The notes below the pieces were generated by a model that was not told the origin of the DNA, did no database searches, and was given only the letters and a program-made list of their open reading frames with translations. The translations under genes and the position numbers were made by a program. Shown here piece by piece: positions 15,581-24,822 of a stretch of DNA of 64,000 bases (the first letter of the stretch is position 1; each line of letters begins with the position of its first letter). The stretch is from Actinoallomurus purpureus (GTDB lineage Bacteria; Actinomycetota; Actinomycetes; Streptosporangiales; Streptosporangiaceae): the NCBI RefSeq assembly GCF_024055795.1, contig NZ_JAMXMY010000002.1:587876-651875 (forward strand). The letters are read 5' to 3'.

Positions 15581-16729
15581 GTGAAGATCGCGATCGTCGG
15601 GCCCGCGTTCCCGTACAAGGGCGGCGGCGCCCACCACACGACCGAGCTGGCGCACCGGCTGGCCGCCGCCGGGCACGATGTGACGCTGGAGTCGTGGAAG
15701 GCGCAGTACCCCTCCTTCCTCTACCCGGGCGAGCAGACGATCGCGACCCCGGAGGGCGAGCCGTACCCCGGCACCCGGCACACGCTGGCCTGGTACCGCC
15801 CGGACGGCTGGCTGCGCATCGGCCGCCGGCTGCGCTCCCAGGACCTCGTCATCCTCGTCGTACTCTCGCCCGTGCAGGTTCCGGCCTACCTCGGCATGCT
15901 GGTCGGCCTGGGCGCCCGCGAGGAGGCGTCGGGACCCCGTGTCATCGCGCTCTGCCACAACGTTCTGCCGCATGAGCGCAAGCCGTACGACGTGCCGCTC
16001 ATGCGGCGGCTGCTGAAGCGCGTCGACGGCGCCCTCGTGCACTCCGCCCAGCAGGCGCAGCTCGCCCGCGACCTGGCACCGGGCACCCCGGTGCGCACGG
16101 CGGTGCTGCCCGCGCACCTGCCGACGCCTCCCCATGGGACGCCCGTTTTCACGGGCGCGCCGGAGGGCCCGTGGCAGCGCCTGCTGTTCTTCGGCATGGT
16201 CCGGCCGTACAAGGGCCTGGACGTGCTGCTGCGGGCGCTCGCGCGGATGGACGACGTCGCGTTGACCGTCGCCGGGGAGTTCTGGGGCGGCGCCGAGGAG
16301 GTCCGCGGCCTGATCTCCTCGCTCGGGCTGGAGGACCGGGTGGAGCTGCGGCCCGGATACGTGCCGGCCGCCGAGGTCCCGGAGCTGTTCGCCCGCGCCG
16401 ACGCCCTCGTCCTGCCCTACCGCACCGCCACGGCCTCACAGAACGTCTTCATGGCCTACGAGCACGGCATCCCGGTCATCGCCACGCGCGCCGGCACCCT
16501 CGCCGATCACGTCCGCGAGGGCGTCGACGGGGTGCTGTGCGAGGCCGACGACGTCGACTCGCTCGCCGACGCCCTGCGCCGGTTCTACGCGCCGGGCGAG
16601 CCGGCGCGGCTGCGGGCGGGCGTGCGGCCCGTCGACTCCGAGCCGCACTGGGCCTCCTACCTCGAACAGCTCCTCACGGCCGGCCCGCTCGTCGGGAGCG
16701 GCGCCGGCGGCGAGGAGCGATCGGCCTGA
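15581..16729 (+). CDS. Glycosyltransferase family 4
   Basis: This 382-residue GT-B protein begins VKIAIVGPAFPYKGGGAHHT, the glycine-rich loop of GT4 enzymes. The interdomain strand is LLFFGMVRPYKGLDVLL and the donor-binding segment QNVFMAYEHGIPVIATRAG has the usual acidic residue before HGIPVI. It is the last gene of the plus-strand cluster from 12553 and is followed by a perfect 13-bp hairpin shared with the convergent trxA. GTG 15581 is used. Specificity is unknown; mannose is plausible given the GDP-mannose genes in the locus (inference). Confidence 0.9.
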   Translation: MKIAIVGPAFPYKGGGAHHTTELAHRLAAAGHDVTLESWKAQYPSFLYPGEQTIATPEGEPYPGTRHTLAWYRPDGWLRIGRRLRSQDLVILVVLSPVQVPAYLGMLVGLGAREEASGPRVIALCHNVLPHERKPYDVPLMRRLLKRVDGALVHSAQQAQLARDLAPGTPVRTAVLPAHLPTPPHGTPVFTGAPEGPWQRLLFFGMVRPYKGLDVLLRALARMDDVALTVAGEFWGGAEEVRGLISSLGLEDRVELRPGYVPAAEVPELFARADALVLPYRTATASQNVFMAYEHGIPVIATRAGTLADHVREGVDGVLCEADDVDSLADALRRFYAPGEPARLRAGVRPVDSEPHWASYLEQLLTAGPLVGSGAGGEERSA

Positions 16730-16735
16730 GACCTC

Positions 16736-16786
16736 AGAGCCCGCGCGGAATGAACGGCCGGACTCGCGGCGCCCATTCCGCGCGGG
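16736..16786. terminator. GC palindrome between convergent genes (family copy 1)
   Basis: Arms CCCGCGCGGAATG (16740-16752) and its exact complement (16774-16786) form a 13-bp stem with a 21-nt loop. There is no T-tract. It lies between the stop of the GT4 gene (16729) and the stop of trxA (16790), so it can serve both strands. GACCTCAGAG is directly repeated on both sides (16730-16739 and 16786-16795). The left edge AGAGCCCGCGCGGAAT recurs at 60421 and, with one change, at 63884. Confidence 0.75.
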
Positions 16787-16789
16787 ACC

Positions 16790-17122
16790 TCAGAGGTGCG
16801 GGGTGATCGCCTTGAGGAGGGCGCGCTTCGGCTTGGCGCCGGTGATCTGCTCGACGACCTCGCCGTCCTTGAACAGCAGGAGGGTCGGCAGCCCGAGCAC
16901 GTTGTACTTGCCCGGGGTCGACTGGTTCGCGTCGTAGTCGAGCTTGGCGATCTTCAGTTTGCCGGCGTACTCGCCGGCGATCTCGTCCAGGACCGGCGCG
17001 ATCATGCGGCACGGGCCGCACCACGACGCCCAGAAGTCGACCAGCACGGGCGTGTCGCTCTTCAGGACGTCCTGGTCGAACGTCTTGTCGGTCACGGTGA
17101 TGGGCTCGGCCACGGGAGCCAT
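16790..17122 (-). CDS. trxA: Thioredoxin
   Basis: This 110-residue cytoplasmic disulfide reductase substrate-carrier has the classical active site FWASWCGPCRM with Cys35 and Cys38, the buried acidic strand IAKLDYDANQ, and the cis-proline segment VLGLPTLLLFKDGE. ATG 17120-17122 is preceded by GGAAGGAGAGACA, a strong RBS, and the length is typical. It is a monocistronic gene converging on the glycan cluster; the upstream gene on the same strand begins at 18159 and ends at 17212. No unusual feature. Confidence 0.96.
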   Translation of the reverse strand: MAPVAEPITVTDKTFDQDVLKSDTPVLVDFWASWCGPCRMIAPVLDEIAGEYAGKLKIAKLDYDANQSTPGKYNVLGLPTLLLFKDGEVVEQITGAKPKRALLKAITPHL

Positions 17123-17211
17123 TGTCTCTCCTTCCGGTACGCCGCGTGTGCGGCGTCGGTCAACACCGATCACAAGGCCGGTGGACCTGGCGATATTCCA
17201 GCGGGGAGAGG

Positions 17212-18159
17212 TTAGTCGACCGGGCCCGCCACCGGCTCGACGTCGTCCTCGACGAGCACGGGGTGCCGGGTGCCGAGGAGGACGGCGGCGCCCGCCCACG
17301 CGAGGTCGGCGACGGTCAGGACGACGCGGGAGGCGAGCGCGACGACCAGCGGCGCGCCGGCCGCCGGCAGCACCGGCCCGAGCGTCACGGTCAGCGCGGC
17401 CTCCCGCACGCCCACGCCGCCGGGAGCGATGACGATGATGAACCCCGCGGTGAACGCCAGGGCGTACGCCCCGGTGGCGAGGAAGAACCCGTGCCCGCCC
17501 GCCGCCCGCACGAGCAGCCAGGTGTGCGCGCCGAACAGGAGCCAGCCCAGCGCGGTCCAGGCGACCGCCCGCGCCATCGTGCCGAGCCCGGCGGTGCGGG
17601 CCAGGGGTTGCCGCCGTGCCAGCCGCAGCGCGCGGTTCAGCGCGAACGCCAGCACCCGGGGATGCAGCATCGCGAGGAACAGCGGCGCGAGGACGAGCAG
17701 CCACCAGTAGCGGTGCGTCGCGTCCGGCGAGGTGAACGGCAGCGTCACGGTGGCGACCGCGCAGCCGGTGGCGACCGTCGTGGCCATCGACAGCACGCCG
17801 GCGCTCGCGCCGCGCTCGCGCGGCACCCGGTGCTCCTTGGCCAGCTCCATCTGGGCGACGAGTGCCCACACCGACCCGGGGATGTACTTGCCGAGCTGGG
17901 AGACGAAGTAAACCCGCACGGCCGCCCGCAGGGGCAGCGGCGAGCCCAGGCCGGCCAGCAGGCGGCGCCAGGCGAGCATCCACGCGCCGAGCCCGAGCAC
18001 CCCTGCTGCGAGCGCGGCGCCGACGTACGGCCAGGACAGCTCGGTCACCGCGTGCCGCGTGTCGTCCCAGCGGGCGAACAGTCCGTAGCCGCAGAAGCCC
18101 AGCGCGGCGACGACGAGGGCGACGCGCGCGAGGCGGCTCGCTCGCAGGCGGGAGATCAC
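17212..18159 (-). CDS. Lysylphosphatidylglycerol synthase TM-region-like membrane protein
   Basis: This 315-residue multi-pass protein has about eight hydrophobic segments and the family signatures VYFVSQLGKYIPGSVWALVAQ and IIVIAPGGVGVREAAL of the LPG_synthase_TM (UPF0104/DUF6311-like) family. There is no soluble aminoacyl-transferase domain, so it is the stand-alone version commonly found inside polysaccharide clusters, where a lipid-linked substrate transport role has been suggested. GTG 18157-18159 is used. It is flanked by trxA downstream and a divergent methyltransferase upstream. Function in this locus is inferred only. Confidence 0.88.
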   Translation of the reverse strand: MISRLRASRLARVALVVAALGFCGYGLFARWDDTRHAVTELSWPYVGAALAAGVLGLGAWMLAWRRLLAGLGSPLPLRAAVRVYFVSQLGKYIPGSVWALVAQMELAKEHRVPRERGASAGVLSMATTVATGCAVATVTLPFTSPDATHRYWWLLVLAPLFLAMLHPRVLAFALNRALRLARRQPLARTAGLGTMARAVAWTALGWLLFGAHTWLLVRAAGGHGFFLATGAYALAFTAGFIIVIAPGGVGVREAALTVTLGPVLPAAGAPLVVALASRVVLTVADLAWAGAAVLLGTRHPVLVEDDVEPVAGPVD

Positions 18160-18243
18160 GCGGCCAGACTAGTCGGTACGCCCCGGTGAACACTCGGTGA
18201 TCAGCGGGTACGCGCCCCGGCGGGGCCGTAGAGTAAGGACGCG

Positions 18244-18951
18244 ATGAAACTCAACGACGCGAAGGCCTTCGTCGGCCATCAGGTGCACGTGTGCCGTTTC
18301 CGCGAGGCCGGGACCCTCCTGCGCTGGATGGGCGACGACCTGCGCGGCAAGCGGGTGCTCGACGTGGCCGGCGGCGACGGCTACTGGGCCGGGCAGGCCC
18401 GCAAGCGCGGCGCGCAGGCGGTCTCGATCGACCTTGCGCGCGGCAAGATGCTGTACGGGCAGACCCTGAAGCACCCGCCGGCCCTGATCGAGTGCGACGC
18501 GCTGCGGCTGCCCTTCGCCGACGGCAGCTTCGACGCCCTGCTGTCGGTGTGCGCGATCGAGCACTTCGACGACGGCGGCAAGGCACTCGACGAGATGTCG
18601 CGCATCCTGAAGCCCGGCGGCGAGCTGTTCATGTCCGCCGACGTGCTCAGCCGGTCACGCGACTGGCCCAAGCTGCGCGAGGCGCACTGCGCGAAGTACC
18701 ACGTGCAGCACACCTACACCCACGAGAGCCTCGGGGAGCTGCTGGCCGACCGCGGCATGGAGCTCGCCGACTACTCCTACCAGTTCCGCACCCGCGCGAC
18801 CGAGCGTCTCTACCTCTCCCTGTCGGCGTACGGCGGCCGGATGGGGTTCAACGCCGCCGCGCCGCTCGCGCCGCTGGTCGCGCTCGCCGACCGGCGCAGT
18901 CCCAACGATCGTGGCAGCATCGTTCTCATCAGGGCGCGCAAGAACGGGTGA
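18244..18951 (+). CDS. Class I SAM-dependent methyltransferase
   Basis: This 235-residue cytoplasmic enzyme has the SAM-binding motif I (RVLDVAGGDGYWAGQA, residues about 36-51), the acidic strand AVSIDLARGKM, and motif IV/post-motifs (LPFADGSFDALLSVCAIEHF, ILKPGGELFMS). The methyl acceptor is unknown; sitting between glycosyltransferases it may methylate a sugar or lipid intermediate. AAGGA lies 4 nt upstream of ATG 18244, and TAGAGT (18229-18234) sits 9 nt upstream, so either a short-leader or leaderless message is possible. The next gene begins 67 bp downstream. Confidence 0.9.
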   Translation: MKLNDAKAFVGHQVHVCRFREAGTLLRWMGDDLRGKRVLDVAGGDGYWAGQARKRGAQAVSIDLARGKMLYGQTLKHPPALIECDALRLPFADGSFDALLSVCAIEHFDDGGKALDEMSRILKPGGELFMSADVLSRSRDWPKLREAHCAKYHVQHTYTHESLGELLADRGMELADYSYQFRTRATERLYLSLSAYGGRMGFNAAAPLAPLVALADRRSPNDRGSIVLIRARKNG

Positions 18952-19018
18952 CGTCCCCCTGTCGGCGATCGATCGGCGTAGGCTTCCCACGGGGAAACCG
19001 GACGGAGGGGGCGACACC

Positions 19019-20146
19019 GTGGTGCCTCGTGTGCTTGTCGACGCGACCGCCGTGGCCGCCGACCGCGGCGCGCTCGGGCGTTACGTCGACGGGCTGATCG
19101 GCGCGCTGCACCGCGCGGACGCCGATCTGGCCGTCGTCTGCCAGCGGTCGGACGAAGAGCGGTACGGCCGGCTGGCGCCGAAGGCGCGGGTCGTCGCCGG
19201 CCCGACCGCCATCGCGCACCGCCAGGCGCGCCTGGCCTGGGAGCAGACGGGCCTGCCGCTCATCGCGCAGCAGGTCGGCGCGCACCTCATTCACGCGCCG
19301 TACTACTCGATCCCGCTGCGTCCGGGCCTGCCGACCGTCGCGACGGTCCACGACATGGCGTACTTCACCGATCCGGAGGCGCACAATCCGGTCAAGACGA
19401 CGTTCATCAGGTCGGCGACGCGTACGGCGGCGCGACGCGCGACCCGGGTGATCGTTCCGTCGAAGGCGACTCGCGACGAGATCGTCCGGTTGCTGGGCGC
19501 GGACCCGACGCGGATCGACGTCGCCTACCACGGCGTCGATCACACGATCTTCCATCCGCCCACCGAGGAGGAGCGGCGGCGCGTCTCCGACCGGCTCGGC
19601 CTGCACGGGCGTTCCTACATCGCGTTCCTCGGCGCGCTCGAGCCGCGGAAGAACGCTCCGAACCTCATCCGCGGCTGGGTCGAGGCGACGGCCGACCTGG
19701 AGATCCCGCCCGCGCTCGTCCTGGCCGGCAGCGGCGGATGGGACGACGAGCTGGACGCCGCGCTGGCCGACGTTCCGTCCCGCATGCGGCTGCTCCGGCC
19801 GGGCTACCTGCCGTGGCCGTCGTTGCCTGGGTTCTTCGGCGGGTCGCTGACGGTGGCGCTGCCGAGCCGGGGTGAGGGGTTCGGTCTGCCGGTCCTGGAG
19901 GCGATGGCCTGCGGCGCGACCGTGCTGACGACCCCCCGGGCATCGCTGCCGGAGGTCGGCGGCGACGCCGTCGCCTACACCGAGCCCGACGCCGAGGACA
20001 TCGCCGTGGCGCTGCGCGCGCTGATCGACGACCCGGAGCGGCGCGGACTGCTCGCCGAGGCGGCGCACGCGCGTTCCCGAGAATTCACGTGGGCGGCATC
20101 CGCCGAGGCCCATCTGGCGGCGTATCAGCGCGCCGTCGAACAGTAA
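19019..20146 (+). CDS. Glycosyltransferase family 4
   Basis: This 375-residue GT-B protein begins VVPRVLVDATAVAADRGALG, close to the mannosyl/rhamnosyl transferases that open with a DATAV-type strand. It carries PTVATVHDMAYFTDPEAHN, RVIVPSKATRDEIV, the interdomain strand IAFLGALEPRKNAPNLI and the donor site LPSRGEGFGLPVLEAMACGA. In M. tuberculosis the rhamnosyltransferase WbbL1 (Rv3265c) sits at this position next to the GDP-mannose pyrophosphorylase, but this protein is GT4 rather than GT2. GTG 19019 is preceded by GGAGGGGG; GTG 19022 is the alternative. It is followed by the nucleotidyltransferase after 18 bp. Confidence 0.9.
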   Translation: MVPRVLVDATAVAADRGALGRYVDGLIGALHRADADLAVVCQRSDEERYGRLAPKARVVAGPTAIAHRQARLAWEQTGLPLIAQQVGAHLIHAPYYSIPLRPGLPTVATVHDMAYFTDPEAHNPVKTTFIRSATRTAARRATRVIVPSKATRDEIVRLLGADPTRIDVAYHGVDHTIFHPPTEEERRRVSDRLGLHGRSYIAFLGALEPRKNAPNLIRGWVEATADLEIPPALVLAGSGGWDDELDAALADVPSRMRLLRPGYLPWPSLPGFFGGSLTVALPSRGEGFGLPVLEAMACGATVLTTPRASLPEVGGDAVAYTEPDAEDIAVALRALIDDPERRGLLAEAAHARSREFTWAASAEAHLAAYQRAVEQ

Positions 20147-20164
20147 GGTTGCTGGCCGGTACCG

Positions 20165-21247
20165 ATGAGGAGGGGCACCCTGGAAGCGATTCTGCTGGTC
20201 GGCGGTAAGGGCACGCGGCTGCGGCCGCTCACGATCTCGACGCCGAAGCCACTGCTGCCGACGGCCGGGGTGCCGCTGCTGGAGCATCAGCTGCGCAAGG
20301 CGAGTGCGGCGGGCATCCGCCGCATCGTGTTCGCCACGTCCTACCGCGCCGCGATGTTCACCGAGGCGTTCGGCGACGGGTCGCGGTTCGGCCTGGAGCT
20401 GGTCTACGTCACCGAGGAGGAGCCGCTGGGCACGGCCGGCGCCATCCGCAACGCCGCCACGAAACTGACCTGTGACTCCGACAGCCCGGTCGTCGTGCTC
20501 AACGGCGACATTCTGTCCGGCCACGACCTGGTGTCGCAGGTCGCGATGCACGAGAAGTCGGACGCGGCCGTCACCATGCACCTGACCCTGGTCTCCGACG
20601 CGCGCCGCTACGGCGCGGTGCCGACGACCTCGGAGGGCAAGGTCATCGCGTTCGTGGAGAAGTCCCCGAACCCGCCGACCAACCAGGTGAACGCCGGCTG
20701 CTACGTCTTCCGCCGGTCCGCGATCGACGCGATCCCCACCGGCCGGGTGGTGTCGGTGGAGTACGAGACGTTCCCCGAGCTGCTCACCTCCGGTGAGACG
20801 ATCATGGGGTACGTCGAGGGTGCGTACTGGCTCGACGTCGGCACGCCGGCCGCCTTCGTCCAGGGCTCCTGCGACCTGGTGCTCGGCCGGATGGAGTCGT
20901 CCACCGTGGGCGCGGGCGGGGGCGTGCTGTTCCTCAATGGCTCGGTGGTGGCCCCTGAGGCCGCCGTGTCCGGCGGTACGACCGTCGGCGCCGGGGCCGT
21001 GGTCGAGTCGGGTGCGACCGTGGAGTCCAGCGTGCTGTTCGACGGGGCCATCGTCGAGCACGGGGCGCGGGTGTCGCGTTCGGTGGTCGGCCGGGGCGCG
21101 CGGATCTGCGCGGGCGCGGTCGTGGAGGAGGCCGTCATCGGCGACGGCGCGATGGTCGGGCCGGGCAACGAGCTGCGCGACGGGGTGCGCCTGTGGCCCG
21201 GCGTCCAGCTGCCGGAGACGGCCGTGCGCTTCTCCGCCGACGTTTGA
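20165..21247 (+). CDS. Mannose-1-phosphate guanylyltransferase (GDP-mannose pyrophosphorylase)
   Basis: This 360-residue enzyme makes GDP-mannose from mannose-1-phosphate and GTP. The signature LLVGGKGTRLRPLTISTPKP is near the N terminus, followed by VVVLNGDILSG (metal-binding Asp) and VIAFVEKSPNPPTNQVNAG. Residues about 245-350 form a left-handed beta-helix of hexapeptide repeats. It is the equivalent of Rv3264c by context and sequence, and with the phosphomannomutase at 32534 and the isomerase-like gene at 34061 it completes the GDP-mannose route. The ATG at 20165 has AGGAGG inside codons 2-3, which would be ideally placed for a CTG start at 20180; the exact start is therefore uncertain. 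Confidence 0.92.
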   Translation: MRRGTLEAILLVGGKGTRLRPLTISTPKPLLPTAGVPLLEHQLRKASAAGIRRIVFATSYRAAMFTEAFGDGSRFGLELVYVTEEEPLGTAGAIRNAATKLTCDSDSPVVVLNGDILSGHDLVSQVAMHEKSDAAVTMHLTLVSDARRYGAVPTTSEGKVIAFVEKSPNPPTNQVNAGCYVFRRSAIDAIPTGRVVSVEYETFPELLTSGETIMGYVEGAYWLDVGTPAAFVQGSCDLVLGRMESSTVGAGGGVLFLNGSVVAPEAAVSGGTTVGAGAVVESGATVESSVLFDGAIVEHGARVSRSVVGRGARICAGAVVEEAVIGDGAMVGPGNELRDGVRLWPGVQLPETAVRFSADV

Positions 21248-21256
21248 GAGACTGTC

Positions 21257-22159
21257 GTGCTCACTCGCGACGCCGGCACCCGGACGTGGCGGCCGCCGTG
21301 GCCGGTCGACGTTCGGCTGACGCTGGCGCCGCACCGCCGGGGTTCCGGCGACCCGGCCTTCGCGATCACACCCGACGGGGCGGTGTGGCGGGCGTCGATG
21401 ACCCCGGACGGGCCGGGCACGCTGCGTCTGCTGGCGCGCGGCGGCGAGATCGAGGCCGAGGCGTGGGGGCCGGGAGCGTCCTGGCTGCTGGACGGCGTGC
21501 CGGAGCTGCTGGGCGCGGCCGACGATCCGGCGTCGTTCCGGCCGGAGCACGAGGTCCTGCGCCGGGCGGCCGTGCGCCTGCGGCACCTGCGCATCGGCCG
21601 CACCCGCAACGTCTTCGAGGCCCTCGTCCCGGCGGTCCTGGAGCAGAAGGTGGTGGGCAAGGAGGCCTGGCGGGCCTGGCGCTACCTTCTGCACGGGTTC
21701 GGTGAGCCCGCGCCCGGACCGCTGGACCTGCGGGTGCCGCCCGCGCCCCGGACCTGGGTCACCATCCCGTCCTGGGAGTGGCACAAGTCGGGCATCGAGG
21801 CGGTCCGGGCCCGTACGATCATCGGCGCCGCACGGGTGGCGAGCCGGCTGGAGGTCGACGACACGCGGGAGGCGGACCGGCGGCTGCGCTCGCTGAACGG
21901 CGTCGGCGTGTGGACCTCGGCGGAGGTGCGGCAGCGGGCCCTGGGCGACGCCGACGCGGTCTCGGTCGGCGACTATCACATCCCGGGCATCGTCGGATGG
22001 GCCCTGACCGGCCGGAAGGTCGACGACGCGGGCATGCTCGAGCTGCTCGCGCCGTACGCCGGGCACCGGTACCGCGTGACGCGCATGCTGGAGCTGTCGG
22101 GGGCCGCTCCGCCACGGCGCGGGCCGCGGATGCCGGTCCGGGACTACCGGCGCTTCTGA
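21257..22159 (+). CDS. DNA-3-methyladenine glycosylase 2 (AlkA-like HhH glycosylase)
   Basis: This 300-residue base-excision repair enzyme belongs to the helix-hairpin-helix superfamily. Residues about 205-245 read LRSLNGVGVWTSAEV followed by DADAVSVGDYHIPGIVGW; the hairpin is the LNGVGVWT segment and the catalytic aspartate is in VGDYHIP. The N-terminal roughly 100 residues form the TBP-like beta domain found in AlkA. It excises alkylated purines. GTG 21257 is 9 bp after the stop of the guanylyltransferase, so it may be co-transcribed, though functionally unrelated to glycan synthesis. Confidence 0.9.
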   Translation: MLTRDAGTRTWRPPWPVDVRLTLAPHRRGSGDPAFAITPDGAVWRASMTPDGPGTLRLLARGGEIEAEAWGPGASWLLDGVPELLGAADDPASFRPEHEVLRRAAVRLRHLRIGRTRNVFEALVPAVLEQKVVGKEAWRAWRYLLHGFGEPAPGPLDLRVPPAPRTWVTIPSWEWHKSGIEAVRARTIIGAARVASRLEVDDTREADRRLRSLNGVGVWTSAEVRQRALGDADAVSVGDYHIPGIVGWALTGRKVDDAGMLELLAPYAGHRYRVTRMLELSGAAPPRRGPRMPVRDYRRF

Positions 22160-22216
22160 CGCCGGAGGGCGGGGGCAGTGGGAATAACCAGTGCAGACCG
22201 GGCGTATGTTGCCAGC

Positions 22217-24769
22217 ATGAGTGATCTCGCCGCCTCGGCGCCTTCGCCCACCGCCCTCCGCCGCTCGCTCGCCCGGGCGCGCGACGGCAAGTCACTCGAC
22301 GTGTCCGAGGCCGAGGTGCTGCTGCACGCGCGCGGCGAGGACCTGGAGACGCTCCTGTCGTACGCCGCGCGCGTCCGCGACGCGGGCCTGGAGGCCGCCG
22401 GCCGGCCCGGAGTGATCACCTACAGCCGCAAGGTCTTCATCCCGCTGACGCGTTTGTGCCGCGACCGGTGCGGCTACTGCACGTTCGCGACCGTGCCCGG
22501 CCGCCTCGACGCGCCGTACCTCGGTCCCGACCAGGTCCTGGAGATCGCCCGCCAGGGCGCCGAGCTGGGCTGCAAGGAGGCGCTGTTCACCCTCGGCGAC
22601 CGGCCGGAGGACCGCTGGAAGCAGGCCGGCGAGTGGCTGCACGCGCACGGCTACGACGACACGCTGTCCTACGTGCGCGCCATGGCGATCCGCGTTCTGG
22701 AGGAGACCGGGCTGCTGCCCCACCTCAACCCGGGCGTCATGAGCTGGCGGGACCTGCAGCGGCTGCGCCCGGTGGCCCCGTCGATGGGCATGATGCTGGA
22801 GACGACGTCCCGGCGGATCTTCGAGGAGAAGGGCGGCGCGCACTTCGGCTCCCCGGACAAGGACCCGGCCGTACGCCTGCGCGTGCTGGAGGACGCCGGC
22901 CGGTCCAACGTGCCGTTCACGACGGGGATCCTCATCGGCATCGGCGAGACGGTCCGCGACCGCGCCGAGTCGATCTTCGCGATCCGGAAGGTCGCACGGG
23001 AGTACGGCGGGATCCAGGAGATCATCGTCCAGAACTTCCGCGCCAAGCCGGACACCAAGATGCGCGCCACGCCCGACGCCGACCTGGAGGAGCTGGCCGC
23101 CACCATCGCCGTGACCCGCGTCGTCCTGGGGCCGAAGGCGCGCGTGCAGGCCCCGCCGAACCTCGTCGACTCCGAGTACGCCCTGATGCTGCGCGCGGGC
23201 ATCGACGACTGGGGCGGCGTGTCACCGCTGACGCCCGACCACGTCAACCCCGAACGGCCCTGGCCGCAGATCGACGAGCTCGCCGCCCGAACCGCCGACA
23301 GCGGCTTCAGTCTGCGGGAGCGGTTGACGATCTACCCCGAGTACGTCCGGCGCGGAGAGTCCTGGCTCGATCCCCGCCTCGCCGCCCACGTCGCCGCGCT
23401 CGCCGGTCCCGACGGGCTGGCCCGCGAGGACGCACGCCCCGAGGGCCGTCCCTGGCAGGAGCCGGACGGCAGCTGGGGCGAGGCCGGGCGGGTCGACCTG
23501 CACGTCGCCATCGACTCCGAGGGCCGTACGAAGGACCGCCGGGACGACTTCGACGAGGTGTACGGCGACTGGTCCGAGGTGGGCACGCGGATCCGGCCCG
23601 CGGAGCGGTTCGACGCCGACGTCGCGGCGGCGCTCCGGGCCGCCGAGCGCGACCCGGCCGGGCTGTCGGACCAGGACGCGCTCGCGCTGCTGCACGCCGA
23701 CGGCCCCGAGCTGGACGCCCTGGCCCGGCTCGCCGACGACCTGCGCCGCGACGCCGTCGGTGACGAGGTCACCTATGTCGTCACCCGCAACATCAACTTC
23801 ACCAACGTCTGTTACACCGGCTGCCGGTTCTGCGCGTTCGCCCAGCGCCGCACGGACGCCGACGCGTACACGCTGTCGATCGAGCAGGTCGGGCAGCGGG
23901 TCGACGAGGCCTGGGCCGCGGGGGCGACCGAGGTGTGCATGCAGGGCGGCATCCACCCGGACCTGCCGGGCACCGCCTACTTCGACCTCGCCCGCGAGGT
24001 GAAGCGGCGGGCGCCGGACCTCCACATGCACGCCTTCAGCCCGATGGAGGTGGTCAACGGTGCGGCCCGCACGGACCTGTCCATCCGGGACTGGCTCGTC
24101 GAGGCCAAGGCGGCGGGGGTCGACTCGCTGCCCGGCACGGCCGCCGAGATCCTCGACGACGACGTGCGCTGGGTGCTCACGAAGGGCAAGCTGCCGACCT
24201 CCGCGTGGGTCGAGGTGGTCACGACCGCCCATGAGATCGGCCTGCCGACCACCTCGACGATGATGTACGGCCACGTGGACACGCCCGCGCACTGGGTCGC
24301 CCACCTGAAGCTGATCCGCTCGATCCAGGAGCGCACCGGCGGCTTCACCGAGTTCGTCCTGCTGCCGTTCGTCCACCACAACGCGCCGATCTACCTCGCA
24401 GGCCTGGCGCGAACCGGGCCGACCAGCCGGGAGAACCGCGCGGTGCACGCCCTCGCCCGCATCCTCCTGCACGGGGCGATCGCCAACATCCAGTGCTCGT
24501 GGGTGAAGCTCGAGAACGAGCTGTGCGCCCAGGTCCTTCAGGGTGGCGTCAACGATCTAGGCGGCACGCTCATGGAGGAGACGATCAGCCGGATGGCCGG
24601 GTCGGAGAACGGCTCGTTCAAGACCATGTCGGCCCTGGAGGGGCTGGCCGCGCGGGCCGGGCGTCCGGCGCGGCAGCGGACCACGCTGTACGGTCCGGTG
24701 CCGGAGGAGCGCCGCGCGGCGGCGCTGGCGACGGACGGCGTCGGGCGGTTCCTGCCCCTGGCCCACTGA
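22217..24769 (+). CDS. fbiC: FO synthase, fused CofG-CofH (F420 biosynthesis)
   Basis: This 850-residue bifunctional radical-SAM enzyme makes 7,8-didemethyl-8-hydroxy-5-deazariboflavin from tyrosine and a ribityl-uracil precursor. The CofG half has its cluster cysteines in CRDRCGYC (Cys81, 85, 88). The CofH half has CYTGCRFC (Cys532, 536, 539). Length is like M. tuberculosis FbiC (856). ATG 22217 is chosen because TATGTT (22205-22210) ends 6 nt before it, consistent with a leaderless message; GTG 22178 with GGAGGG upstream would add 13 residues. It is followed by a strong hairpin at 24781. fbiB and fbiA lie 3 kb away on the other strand. Confidence 0.97.
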   Translation: MSDLAASAPSPTALRRSLARARDGKSLDVSEAEVLLHARGEDLETLLSYAARVRDAGLEAAGRPGVITYSRKVFIPLTRLCRDRCGYCTFATVPGRLDAPYLGPDQVLEIARQGAELGCKEALFTLGDRPEDRWKQAGEWLHAHGYDDTLSYVRAMAIRVLEETGLLPHLNPGVMSWRDLQRLRPVAPSMGMMLETTSRRIFEEKGGAHFGSPDKDPAVRLRVLEDAGRSNVPFTTGILIGIGETVRDRAESIFAIRKVAREYGGIQEIIVQNFRAKPDTKMRATPDADLEELAATIAVTRVVLGPKARVQAPPNLVDSEYALMLRAGIDDWGGVSPLTPDHVNPERPWPQIDELAARTADSGFSLRERLTIYPEYVRRGESWLDPRLAAHVAALAGPDGLAREDARPEGRPWQEPDGSWGEAGRVDLHVAIDSEGRTKDRRDDFDEVYGDWSEVGTRIRPAERFDADVAAALRAAERDPAGLSDQDALALLHADGPELDALARLADDLRRDAVGDEVTYVVTRNINFTNVCYTGCRFCAFAQRRTDADAYTLSIEQVGQRVDEAWAAGATEVCMQGGIHPDLPGTAYFDLAREVKRRAPDLHMHAFSPMEVVNGAARTDLSIRDWLVEAKAAGVDSLPGTAAEILDDDVRWVLTKGKLPTSAWVEVVTTAHEIGLPTTSTMMYGHVDTPAHWVAHLKLIRSIQERTGGFTEFVLLPFVHHNAPIYLAGLARTGPTSRENRAVHALARILLHGAIANIQCSWVKLENELCAQVLQGGVNDLGGTLMEETISRMAGSENGSFKTMSALEGLAARAGRPARQRTTLYGPVPEERRAAALATDGVGRFLPLAH

Positions 24770-24780
24770 GGGTTCTTGGG

Positions 24781-24812
24781 GGCGGACAGGGTGGTCCGGC
24801 ACCCTGTCCGCC
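24781..24812. terminator. Bidirectional terminator hairpin after fbiC
   Basis: A perfect 13-bp stem, GGCGGACAGGGTG at 24781-24793 pairing with 24800-24812, encloses a 6-nt loop. It lies between the convergent stops of fbiC (24769) and the NlpC/P60 gene (24823). No T-tract follows on the plus strand. Confidence 0.85.
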
Positions 24813-24822
24813 GCGTCGTCAC

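Noticed and set aside
18929..22066. A 1045-codon minus-strand frame across three genes
   Set aside because: It is antisense to a GT4, the guanylyltransferase and the AlkA-like glycosylase, which all carry their motifs.
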